From: Comamonas sp.
GTDB lineage: Bacteria > Pseudomonadota > Gammaproteobacteria > Burkholderiales > Burkholderiaceae_C
DNA length: 64,000 nt
Reading direction: 5' to 3'
Assembly: GCA_021166775.1 (NCBI GenBank)
Contig: JAJPEQ010000010.1
Span: 62,001 to 126,000 of the forward strand
The position numbers and the translations under genes are program-made. The notes under the pieces were generated by a model. It was not told the origin of the DNA and searched no databases. It saw only the letters and a list, made by a program, of their open reading frames with translations. Below, one piece after another: positions 49,970-58,080 of the stretch; position 1 is the stretch's first letter, and the number at the start of each line of letters is the position of its first letter.

Positions 49970-50026
49970 GGTATTTTTTGCCGCTAGCGCATGTCCCTGA
50001 AGCGCGAGCTGCTCTACTTTTGATAC
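49970..50026. repeat. Copy of the dispersed palindromic repeat between coxM-like and coxD-like genes
   Basis: TTTTTTGCCGCTAGCGCATG, then TCCCTGAAGCGCGAGCTGCT and ACTTTTGATA. The GCTAGCGCnTGTCC and AAGCGCGAGCnGCT arms and the closing CTTTTGATA match the element type seen at 12105-12152 and 57875-57970. It ends seven bases before the ATG of the MoxR gene. Confidence 0.65.
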
Positions 50027-50032
50027 TCATCC

Positions 50033-50959
<927 letters not shown>

Positions 50960-50964
50960 AGGTC

Positions 50965-52200
50965 ATGCTTGCCCAGGCCACCCATCCATCGTCCGAACGC
51001 GTCATCCAGCTCGGCGATGCGCGCCACGGCAAGCTCGCGGGCAACCTGAGCGCCTTCTGCCGCATGCTGCGCCGCGCGGGCGTGCCCATCGACGCCTCGC
51101 GCATCGCGCTCGCCCAGCAGGCGCTGAACTGGGTGGGCGTGTCGCAAAAGGACGATGCCAGCGCCGCACTCGAAGCCGTGCTGGTCGCGCGCGAACAGGA
51201 TCGCGCCGTGTTTCGCGAACTGTTCGACGCCTTCTTTCGCGACCCCAAGCTCGCCAACAAGCTGCTCGCGCAGATGCTGCCGCGCGCCGATGGCCACGCC
51301 AAGGCGCCCAAGCGCCGCCCGCGCGTGGCCGAGGCGCTGTCGCCGCCAAAGTCGCAAAGCGCGCCCGCCAAGGAGGACGCGATCGACCTGGACGCCGCGA
51401 TGACCGCGAGCTCCGTCGCACGCCTGAAAACGGCCGATTTCAACCAGCTCACGGCCAGCGAATACCGGCTCGTCGAGCGCCTGGTGCGCGACATTGCGCT
51501 GCCGCTGCCCACGGTGGCCGCGCGGCGCACGCACGGCGGCACGCGCGGGCCGCGCATCCACTGGCGCCGCACCTTCGGCGCGGCGGCCCAGTGCGGCGGC
51601 GACGTGATGGCGCTGCACCGCCTCGCGCGCCGCCGCGCGCCGCTGCCACTGCTGGTGCTCGTCGATGTCTCGGGCTCGATGGAGCGCTATGCGCGCCTGC
51701 TGCTGGCTTTTTTGCACTGCGCCACGGCGCGCACGCAAGCGGGCGGGCGCGGCCTCGCGGTGCGCCGCGACGTCTTCGCGTTCGGCTCGCACCTGACCGA
51801 TCTGAACGCGGCGTTTCGGCTTGCCGACACCGACGCCATGCTGCTCGCCGCGGGGCAGGCGATCGACGACTTTGCCGGAGGCACGCGCCTGGGCGCGTCG
51901 CTCGCGCAGCTGCGCGAGCGCCATGCCCGGCGCCTCGTCGGGCGGCGCACGCTGGTGCTGCTGGTGAGCGACGGGCTGGACACGGATGAGCCCGAGCCGC
52001 TCAAAAGGGAACTCGCCTGGCTCAAACATCACACGCGCACGCTGCTGTGGCTCAACCCCTTGCTGCGCTTTGGCGGTTACGAACCGATCGCGCGCGGCGC
52101 GGCTGAGCTCCACAAGGCAGCCGATGGCATGGTGGCGGTGCACAACGTCACCAAACTGCACGAACTCGCGGGTGCGATCGCACGCCTGCTCAAAACCTGA
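50965..52200 (+). CDS. VWA-domain maturation protein (CoxE-like)
   Basis: A 411-residue protein. Long helical N-terminal part (GNLSAFCRMLRRAGVPIDASRIALAQQAL), then a C-terminal von Willebrand A domain with the MIDAS sequence LVDVSGSM, VFAFGSHLTDL and LLVSDGLDT. Functional partner of the preceding MoxR ATPase. The start ATG at 50965 is preferred; in-frame sequence upstream overlaps coxD. An alanine/lysine-rich linker (residues about 110-140) divides the two parts. Confidence 0.9.
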   Translation: MLAQATHPSSERVIQLGDARHGKLAGNLSAFCRMLRRAGVPIDASRIALAQQALNWVGVSQKDDASAALEAVLVAREQDRAVFRELFDAFFRDPKLANKLLAQMLPRADGHAKAPKRRPRVAEALSPPKSQSAPAKEDAIDLDAAMTASSVARLKTADFNQLTASEYRLVERLVRDIALPLPTVAARRTHGGTRGPRIHWRRTFGAAAQCGGDVMALHRLARRRAPLPLLVLVDVSGSMERYARLLLAFLHCATARTQAGGRGLAVRRDVFAFGSHLTDLNAAFRLADTDAMLLAAGQAIDDFAGGTRLGASLAQLRERHARRLVGRRTLVLLVSDGLDTDEPEPLKRELAWLKHHTRTLLWLNPLLRFGGYEPIARGAAELHKAADGMVAVHNVTKLHELAGAIARLLKT

Positions 52201-52225
52201 ATCCAAACGCCCAGGAGAAACATCC

Positions 52226-52780
52226 ATGGAAATGCAAGGCTCACGGCCCCTGGCCATCACCCAGCAACAGGCCTGGGACGCGCTCAACGACCCCGAGGTG
52301 CTCAAGGCCTGCATCCCCGGCTGCGACAGCATCGAGGCCACAGGCGAAAACGCCTGGGCGATCACGATGGCGCTGAAGATCGGCCCCGTCAGTGCCAGGT
52401 TCAAGGGCGCGATCACGCTCTCGGACATCCACCCGCCCAGCAGCTATACGCTGGGCTTCGAGGGCACGGGTGGGCCCGCGGGCTTCGGCAAGGGCAGCGC
52501 GAAAGTCACGCTCACGCCCTCGGACGCCGGGTGCGAGCTGGCCTACAGCGCCAGCGCCACCGTCGGCGGCAAGATCGCGCAGGTGGGCCAGCGCCTGATC
52601 GACGGCGTGGCCAAGTCCATGGCCGAGAAATTCTTCACCCGCTTCGACGAGGAGATGCAGCGGCGCTTCGGCCCGCCGCCGCAGGACGGCGAGGCCGCGG
52701 TGGACAAGCCCGGCGCGCTCAAGAAGCTCTGGGGCAAGCTCAAGGGCGGCGGCGAAGCCGACGCCGCCGCGCAGAAGTAG
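52226..52780 (+). CDS. CoxG-family SRPBCC protein
   Basis: A 184-residue START/SRPBCC-fold protein: QAWDALNDPEVLKACIPGCDSIE and GPVSARFKGAITLSD are the family motifs. A low-complexity tail (KKLWGKLKGGGEADAAAQK) follows. CoxG proteins have been linked to membrane anchoring or quinone contact of CO-dehydrogenase-like enzymes. GGAG lies ahead of the ATG at 52226. Confidence 0.9.
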   Translation: MEMQGSRPLAITQQQAWDALNDPEVLKACIPGCDSIEATGENAWAITMALKIGPVSARFKGAITLSDIHPPSSYTLGFEGTGGPAGFGKGSAKVTLTPSDAGCELAYSASATVGGKIAQVGQRLIDGVAKSMAEKFFTRFDEEMQRRFGPPPQDGEAAVDKPGALKKLWGKLKGGGEADAAAQK

Positions 52781-52803
52781 CGACAGCACAGGAGGGCGCC
52801 GTC

Positions 52804-53862
52804 ATGGAAAACCTCGATCTCACCGTCTTGCGCGCGCTCGCGAGCTGGCGCCGCGCCGGGCAGGACGCGGTGCTCGCGACCGTCGTGCACACCTGGGGCT
52901 CGTCGCCGCGGCCCATCGGCTGCATCATGGCGCTGCGCGGCGACGGCATGGTGATGGGCTCGGTCTCGGGCGGCTGCATCGAGTACGACCTGATCGACCG
53001 CTACACCAAGCCGGGCGCGGCCGATGCGCTGGCGCACGAGGGGCCGCCGCAATTCGTCAAGTACGGCGTCACGGCCGACGAGGCGCACCGCTTCGGCCTG
53101 CCCTGCGGCGGCACGCTGCAGATCCTGGTCGAGTTCAACCCCGAGGCAGAGGCCATCGAACAACTGCTCACGCGGCTCGATGCCGGCGAGCTCGTGCACC
53201 GGCGCGTGCGCCTGGCGGACGGCGCGGTCACGCTGGAAGCGGCCGAGCACCCGGCCGATCTGCTCATCGACGCGCAGGAGGTGGTCAACACCTTCGGCCC
53301 CGGCTACCGCATGCTCATCATCGGCGCCGGGCAGATGAGCGAGTACCTGGCCACCATGGCGCTGTTCTGCGGTTTTTCCGTGACCGTGTGTGACCCGCGC
53401 GAGGAATTTTCGGGCAGCTGGAGCGTGGCGGGCGCGCGGCTCGTGACCACCATGCCCGACGACACCGTGGCCGAGATGAAGCCCGACGGCCGCACCTGCG
53501 TGATTGCGCTCACGCACGACCCCAAGCTCGACGACCTGGCGCTCTTGCAGGCGCTGGAGACCCCGGCGTTCTACATCGGCGCCATCGGCAGCCGGCGCAA
53601 CAGCGCGCTGCGCCACCAGCGCATGATCGAGTACCTGGATCAGACCGAGGAGAGCCTGAAGCACCTGCGCGGGCCCGTGGGCATCTACATCGGCAGCAAG
53701 ACGCCGCCCGAGATCGCGGTGAGCGTGATGGCCGAAATTCTGGCGGTGAAGAACGGCGTGCCGCTGCCGCGCGACATGGACGTGGCCCACGTCAAGGATC
53801 AGCAGGAGATCACGCCCAACGACGCAGCCAACGTCTGCTTCGTGATGCACGACGATGCCTGA
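52804..53862 (+). CDS. XdhC-family molybdenum cofactor insertion protein (CoxI/CoxF-like)
   Basis: A 352-residue protein with the XdhC_CoxI domain (TWGSSPRPIGCIMAL, GSVSGGCIEYDL) and a C-terminal Rossmann domain (LIIGAGQMSEYLATMA; YIGAIGSRRNS). It binds molybdenum cofactor, promotes its sulfuration or insertion, and delivers it to the large subunit. The ATG at 52804 has GGAGG nine bases ahead. Overlaps the nucleotidyltransferase gene by eight bases. Confidence 0.92.
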   Translation: MENLDLTVLRALASWRRAGQDAVLATVVHTWGSSPRPIGCIMALRGDGMVMGSVSGGCIEYDLIDRYTKPGAADALAHEGPPQFVKYGVTADEAHRFGLPCGGTLQILVEFNPEAEAIEQLLTRLDAGELVHRRVRLADGAVTLEAAEHPADLLIDAQEVVNTFGPGYRMLIIGAGQMSEYLATMALFCGFSVTVCDPREEFSGSWSVAGARLVTTMPDDTVAEMKPDGRTCVIALTHDPKLDDLALLQALETPAFYIGAIGSRRNSALRHQRMIEYLDQTEESLKHLRGPVGIYIGSKTPPEIAVSVMAEILAVKNGVPLPRDMDVAHVKDQQEITPNDAANVCFVMHDDA

Positions 53863-54508
53863 GGCGACGCACGGCACGGGGTTCGGCATCGGCGCCGTCG
53901 TCCTTGCGGCCGGCGCCGGGCGGCGCATGGGTCATCGGCCCAAATCGCTGCTGCAGCGCGATGGCGAACCGCTGCTGCTGCGCCAGGTGCGGCTGCTCGC
54001 CGCGGCGGGCTGCGCGCCCATCGTCGTCGTGCTCGGCCACCACAGGCAGGCGCTGCTGCGGGTGCTCGAACCCGCGCAGACGCGCTATCGCCCGCTGCAA
54101 TGGGTGACCAACCCCGCACCCGAGGAAGACCCGGCCTCGTCGCTCGCCTGCGGCCTGCAGGCGCTGCCATCCGATACGTCCACCATCCTCGTCACGCTCG
54201 GTGACCAGCCCCTGCTGCAGGACGGTGATGCGCAGGCCGTGCTCGACGCCTGGCGCTCGCGCGCCGCGGGCGTGCAGCTCGTGGTGCCCGTGCACGGCGG
54301 CGAGCCCGGCCATCCGCTGGCCTTCGGCGCCGTGGTGCGCGCCGCCGTGCAGGGCGGTGCCTCGGTGCGCGCATGGCGGCGCGCGCATCCCGGCCAGGTG
54401 GCGCAGCTCGTGGCCGACCACGCGCGCTACACCACCGATGTCGATACGCCGCAAGCCCTGCATGGCCTCGAACAGGCGCACGGCGTGCACCTTGCCTGGC
54501 CCGCTTGA
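53855..54508 (+). CDS. Molybdenum cofactor cytidylyltransferase-like NTP transferase (MocA)
   Basis: A 217-residue nucleotidyltransferase: the N-terminal LAAGAGRRMGHRPKSLL binds nucleotide and TLGDQPLLQDGDAQAVLDAW is the metal-binding core. MocA makes molybdopterin cytosine dinucleotide, the form used by CO-dehydrogenase-type enzymes, which fits its place as last gene of this cluster. A MobA-type guanylyl role is less likely from context. Confidence 0.85.
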   Translation: MPEATHGTGFGIGAVVLAAGAGRRMGHRPKSLLQRDGEPLLLRQVRLLAAAGCAPIVVVLGHHRQALLRVLEPAQTRYRPLQWVTNPAPEEDPASSLACGLQALPSDTSTILVTLGDQPLLQDGDAQAVLDAWRSRAAGVQLVVPVHGGEPGHPLAFGAVVRAAVQGGASVRAWRRAHPGQVAQLVADHARYTTDVDTPQALHGLEQAHGVHLAWPA

Positions 54509-54569
54509 CCGCATCGCCGTCCCGGTCTTGGCGGCATAAATTCGCCGTTTGGGTATGATCAACGCCCAT

Positions 54570-54622
54570 TGACGCGCCGATTTGCACCGCTTGCGGGCGC
54601 TTTACAAGTTCTGCTAAAGACG
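54570..54622 (+). promoter_or_regulatory. SAM-II riboswitch upstream of metX
   Basis: Stem P1 is GCGCC (54574-54578) with GGCGC (54596-54600). The loop begins CGATTTGCACCG. The 3' strand forms the pseudoknot, for example CTTG (54590-54593) with CAAG (54605-54608), and ends in the conserved TGCTAAAG. This follows the SAM-II (metA/metX) aptamer pattern closely. SAM binding should lower metX-metW expression. Confidence 0.85.
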
Positions 54623-54636
54623 TGACCGAATCGTGC

Positions 54637-54673
54637 AAGCCCGGCCTCGTTCTTTGGCGATGCCGGGTTTTTT
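54637..54673 (+). terminator. Intrinsic terminator between the SAM-II aptamer and metX
   Basis: Stem CCCGGC (54640-54645) with GCCGGG (54662-54667), extendable by AAG/TTT outside, followed by six T residues (54668-54673). The metX ATG is at 54675, directly after it. It probably acts as the expression platform, although SAM-II switches usually hide the ribosome site instead. Confidence 0.8.
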
Positions 54674-54674
54674 C

Positions 54675-55820
54675 ATGTCGCTCATTGTCACATCCCAGCT
54701 GATGCAGTTCCCGGGCGAGCTGGCGCTCACCTCGGGTGCCGTGCTTGGGGACTATCGCCTCGCCTACGAGACCTACGGCACGCTCAACGCCGACAAGAGC
54801 AATGCCGTGCTCGTGTGCCATGCGCTCAACGCCTCGCACCATGTCGCCGGCAGCTACGCGGGTCAGCCCAAAAGCGAAGGCTGGTGGGACAACATGATCG
54901 GCCCGGGCAAGAGCGTGGACACCCAGCGCTTTTTCGTGATCGGCATCAACAACCCCGGCTCGTGCTTTGGCTCCACCGGCCCGATGGACGTGAACCCGGC
55001 CACGGGTGAGGTCTATGGCGCGGATTTTCCCGTGCTCACCGTCGAGGACTGGGTCAACGCGCAGGCGCTGCTGCTGGACCGCCTCGGGATCACGCGGCTC
55101 GCGGCCGTGATGGGCGGGAGCCTCGGCGGCATGCAGGCGCTGTCGTGGACGCTGCAGTACCCCGAGCGCGTGCGCCACGCCATCGTCGTCGCCAGCGCCC
55201 CCAATCTCTCGGCCGAGAACATCGCGTTCAACGAGGTGGCACGCCGCGCCATCGCCACCGACCCGGATTTTCACGGCGGCAACTACTACCGCCACGGCGT
55301 CGTTCCGCAGCGCGGCCTGCGCATCGCCCGCATGATCGGGCACATCACCTATCTCTCCGACGACGTGATGAACGCCAAGTTCGGCCGCGAGCTGCGCGAG
55401 GCGGTGGACGGCGTGGTGCGCAGCGACTACCACTACAGCACGCAGGACGTGGAGTTCCAGATCGAGAGCTATCTGCGCTACCAGGGCGACAAGTTCAGCA
55501 GCTACTTCGACGCCAACACCTACCTCCTGATCACCCGCGCGCTGGATTATTTCGATCCGGCGCGCACGCACGGCGGCGACCTCACGCAGGCGCTGGCCGT
55601 CACGCGGGCGAAATTTCTGCTGGTGAGCTTTTCCACCGACTGGCGCTTCGCGCCCGCGCGCTCGCGCGAGACGGTGCACGCGCTGCTGGAAAACCGCCGC
55701 GACGTGAGCTACGCCGAGATCGATGCGCCGCACGGGCACGATGCCTTTTTGCTCGATGACCCTCGCTACATGAGCGTGGTGCGCTCTTATTTCGATGGCA
55801 TCGCCAAGGAGCTTTCATGA
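54675..55820 (+). CDS. metX: Homoserine O-acyltransferase MetX
   Basis: Activates homoserine for methionine synthesis. 381 residues, alpha/beta-hydrolase fold. The nucleophile is Ser149 in [10 protein letters not shown]; the partner Asp and His lie in [12 protein letters not shown] and HGHDAFLLD. Proteobacterial MetX enzymes may use acetyl-CoA or succinyl-CoA and the sequence read here does not settle which. The ATG at 54675 is used; the earlier in-frame ATG at 54660 lies inside the terminator hairpin. metW follows with an ATGA overlap. Confidence 0.95.
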   Translation: MSLIVTSQLMQFPGELALTSGAVLGDYRLAYETYGTLNADKSNAVLVCHALNASHHVAGSYAGQPKSEGWWDNMIGPGKSVDTQRFFVIGINNPGSCFGSTGPMDVNPATGEVYGADFPVLTVEDWVNAQALLLDRLGITRLAAVMGGSLGGMQALSWTLQYPERVRHAIVVASAPNLSAENIAFNEVARRAIATDPDFHGGNYYRHGVVPQRGLRIARMIGHITYLSDDVMNAKFGRELREAVDGVVRSDYHYSTQDVEFQIESYLRYQGDKFSSYFDANTYLLITRALDYFDPARTHGGDLTQALAVTRAKFLLVSFSTDWRFAPARSRETVHALLENRRDVSYAEIDAPHGHDAFLLDDPRYMSVVRSYFDGIAKELS

Positions 55821-56401
55821 GCGACCACTCCACGATGCAATCCATCGCGCGGCTCGTCCCCGAGGGCAGCCGCGTGCTCGACCTGGGCTGCGGCGATGGC
55901 GCGCTGCTCGAGCTGCTGCAGCGCACGCGCGGCTGCAGCGGCTACGGCATCGAGATCGCCGACGCCAATGTGCTCGCCTGCGTGCGCCGCGGCGTCAACG
56001 TGATCCAGCTCAACCTGGACGAGGGCCTGGCGATGTTCGCCGACAACAGCTTCGACGTGGTGCTGCAGATCGACACGCTGCAGCACCTGCGCAACGCCGA
56101 GGTGATGCTGCGCGAGACCGCGCGCGTGGGCCAAAGCGGCATCGTCGCCTTCCCCAACTTCGCGCACTGGCCCAACCGCCTGTCGGTGCTGCGCGGCAGG
56201 ATGCCGGTGACGAGCCGCCTGCCATATCAGTGGTACGACACGCCCAACATCCGCGTCGGCACGTATGCGGACTTCGAGGTGCTGGCGCGGCGCAACAAGC
56301 TGCGCATCCTCGACGCCTTCGGGCTGGAAGAGGGCCGCGAGGTGCGCCGCTGGCCCAATCTGCTCGCGAGCACGGCGGTGTTCCGCTTCGAGCACGACTG
56401 A
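55817..56401 (+). CDS. metW: Methionine biosynthesis protein MetW
   Basis: A 194-residue methyltransferase-fold protein that is almost always encoded after metX and works with it. [15 protein letters not shown] (motif I) and [35 protein letters not shown] are family-defining. It overlaps metX by four bases and shares its SAM-II control. The gene is followed by a small hairpin-type terminator. Confidence 0.95.
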   Translation: MSDHSTMQSIARLVPEGSRVLDLGCGDGALLELLQRTRGCSGYGIEIADANVLACVRRGVNVIQLNLDEGLAMFADNSFDVVLQIDTLQHLRNAEVMLRETARVGQSGIVAFPNFAHWPNRLSVLRGRMPVTSRLPYQWYDTPNIRVGTYADFEVLARRNKLRILDAFGLEEGREVRRWPNLLASTAVFRFEHD

Positions 56402-56493
56402 GCGGGCGGCAGCGGCAAATCCGCACTTGCAAAGCAGGTTCCCCTGGAAAGCCGGCTCGTGCCCCATTTCAAGAGCCTAGACTGCGACATCCG

Positions 56494-56515
56494 GCGGTTT
56501 TGCGAACCGCGTTTT
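56494..56515 (+). terminator. Probable terminator after metX-metW
   Basis: Stem GCGGTT (56494-56499) and AACCGC (56505-56510) with a five-base loop, followed by GTTTT. The T-run is short, so strength is uncertain. It lies 20 bases before the next gene. Confidence 0.55.
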
Positions 56516-56534
56516 CCCATGAGAGTCCATCGCC

Positions 56535-57002
56535 ATGTCACAACGCATTGAATACAAGGACGCCTCGCCCGAGGCGTTCAAGGCCCTGCTGCACACCGAA
56601 ATGCAGGTCCACAAGAGCGGGCTGCAAGAGTCGCTGATCGAGCTCGTGAAGATGCGCGCCTCGCAGATCAACGGCTGCGCCTATTGCCTGGACATGCACA
56701 GCAAGGATGCCATCGCCCAGGGCGAGAGCACCACGCGCCTGTTCGTGCTCTCGGCCTGGCGCGAGGCGCCGCACCTGTACAGCGAGCGCGAGCGCGCCGC
56801 CCTCGCCTGGACCGAGGCCGTGACGCGCATCGCCGACGGCGAGGTCTCCGACGAGATCTACGCCGAGGCACGCAGGCACTTCGACGAGAAGGGCCTCGTC
56901 GATCTGACGCTGGCGGTGATCGCCATCAACGGCTGGAACCGCATGGCGATCGCCTTCCACGCCAAGGCGGGCGACTACGTGAGTCCGCACGGCAAGAAGT
57001 AG
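56535..57002 (+). CDS. AhpD/carboxymuconolactone decarboxylase-family protein
   Basis: A 155-residue AhpD-like protein with the redox pair Cys48-x2-Cys51 in NGCAYCLDMHSKDA, followed by the conserved histidine. The C-terminal IAINGWNRMAIAFHA is typical. Members are peroxidase-type antioxidant proteins; a decarboxylase role is unlikely given the CxxC. The ATG at 56535 is preceded by GAGAG. It lies 21 bases before the lipoyl-protein gene on the same strand. Confidence 0.9.
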   Translation: MSQRIEYKDASPEAFKALLHTEMQVHKSGLQESLIELVKMRASQINGCAYCLDMHSKDAIAQGESTTRLFVLSAWREAPHLYSERERAALAWTEAVTRIADGEVSDEIYAEARRHFDEKGLVDLTLAVIAINGWNRMAIAFHAKAGDYVSPHGKK

Positions 57003-57023
57003 CCAAGCCGCTACCATCGCGGC

Positions 57024-57482
57024 ATGAGCACGCCGCTGCTGCGCCTGAACCATCCGCCGGAGCTTTACTACCTGATCGAGCACCAGGTCTGGGCGCGGCT
57101 GCAGGCCGACGGCGCCAGCGCCACGGTGGGCATCACCGCGCTCGGCCTCGCGCTCTCGGGCGAGATCTACATGTGCCGTCCCAAGCGCGTGGGCACCGAG
57201 CTCGCGCAGGGCGCCACCGTCGCCGTCGTCGAGCTCTCCAAATCCATCGTGGCGGTGAAGACCGCCGTCTCGGGCACGATCATCGAGATCAATCCGCGGC
57301 TGGATGAGCGCCCGCGCCTCGTGGACCAGGACCCGTACGGCGCGGGCTGGATCGCGCGCCTGCGCCTTTCGAATTTCGCGGCCGATGTGCCGCAGCTCGT
57401 GCACGGCGACGCGGTGGCCGCGGCCATGGCCCGGCACGCCCACAGCAACGGCGTGGAGCTCGCGCCGCCCGCCGCGTCATGA
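57024..57482 (+). CDS. Orphan GcvH-like lipoyl-carrier protein
   Basis: A 152-residue protein with the glycine cleavage H fold: ATVGITALGLALSGEIYM, then VELSKSIVAVKTAVSGTI, where Lys73 is at the position of the lipoylated lysine, then DPYGAGWIARLRLS. No gcvT or gcvP is near. It overlaps the DsrE-like gene by four bases. Lipoate-binding proteins of this fold also serve sulfur-oxidising heterodisulfide-reductase-like systems. Its role here is not known. Confidence 0.85.
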   Translation: MSTPLLRLNHPPELYYLIEHQVWARLQADGASATVGITALGLALSGEIYMCRPKRVGTELAQGATVAVVELSKSIVAVKTAVSGTIIEINPRLDERPRLVDQDPYGAGWIARLRLSNFAADVPQLVHGDAVAAAMARHAHSNGVELAPPAAS

Positions 57483-57871
57483 GCTTCACGGCGCACGACG
57501 CGGCGGGCATCGCGATCATGCTCTGGTCGGCCGACGCCAGCTGCCCCGAGCGCCTGGCCACGCCGTTCTTTCACGCCGCCGCCGCCGCCGCCATGGACGT
57601 GCCGGTGGAGCTGTACTTCACCGCCGCCAGCGTGCAGCTGCTCGTGCCCGGCGTGGCCGCGCGCCTGCGCGCCAGCGCGCGCACGGACAAGACCATCGCC
57701 GACAACCTGCAGGAAGCGGTGGAGCTCGGCGCGCGGCTGTTCGCCTGCTCGGACGCGCTCGCGGCGCAGGGCATCGCCTTGGACACGCTCCTGCCCGGCT
57801 GCGCGCGCGGCGGCGCGGTGCAGTTCATGGCGCGGGCGATCGACCTGCGCTGGCGCACGCTGGTGTTTTGA
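57479..57871 (+). CDS. DsrE-family protein
   Basis: A 130-residue DsrE-like protein: an alpha/beta fold with alternating hydrophobic strands (GIAIMLWSAD, PVELYFTAASVQLL). Cysteine 90 in LGARLFACSDAL sits at the sulfur-carrying position of DsrE/TusD proteins. Cys22 and Cys108 are further cysteines. Coupled translationally to the lipoyl protein (57479-57482). A sulfur-transfer role is inference. Confidence 0.8.
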   Translation: MSFTAHDAAGIAIMLWSADASCPERLATPFFHAAAAAAMDVPVELYFTAASVQLLVPGVAARLRASARTDKTIADNLQEAVELGARLFACSDALAAQGIALDTLLPGCARGGAVQFMARAIDLRWRTLVF

Positions 57872-57874
57872 GAA

Positions 57875-57970
57875 TGCTTGAAAAGTGAGCTGCTTGCGCT
57901 TGTTTCACGCGGTTTTCAAATTATTTTTGCGTTGAAATCTTTTGTCATCAAGCGCGAACAGCTATGCAAA
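57875..57970. repeat. Two-armed copy of the dispersed palindromic repeat
   Basis: Arm AGCTGCTTGCGCTTG (57888-57902) and arm CAAGCGCGAACAGCT (57949-57963) are inverted repeats (13 of 15 pairs) around a 46-base A+T-rich middle. It fills the convergent gap between the DsrE-like gene and tRNA-Sec and could serve as a terminator in both directions. It is the longest and most symmetric copy in the window. Confidence 0.7.
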
Positions 57971-57976
57971 CAGAAG

Positions 57977-58072
57977 TGGCGGAAGGGCATGGGAGTCGAA
58001 CCCACCCGGCGGCGCTTGGCGCCGCCCACCGGGTTTGAAGCCCGGCCCACCCACCAGGATGGTTGCCCTTCC
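57977..58072 (-). tRNA. selC: tRNA-Sec (anticodon UCA)
   Basis: A 96-base selenocysteine tRNA. The 8-base-pair acceptor stem is GGAAGGGC/GCCCTTCC, followed by discriminator G and an encoded CCA (57977-57979). The anticodon arm GGGCTTCAAACCC carries TCA. A long G+C-rich variable arm (GGCGGCGCCAAGCGCCGCC) and a normal T arm (GGTTCGACTCC) follow. Its 5' end is only eight bases after the selB stop, so it is probably processed from the selA-selB transcript. Confidence 0.97.
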
Positions 58073-58080
58073 GTGTCGCG

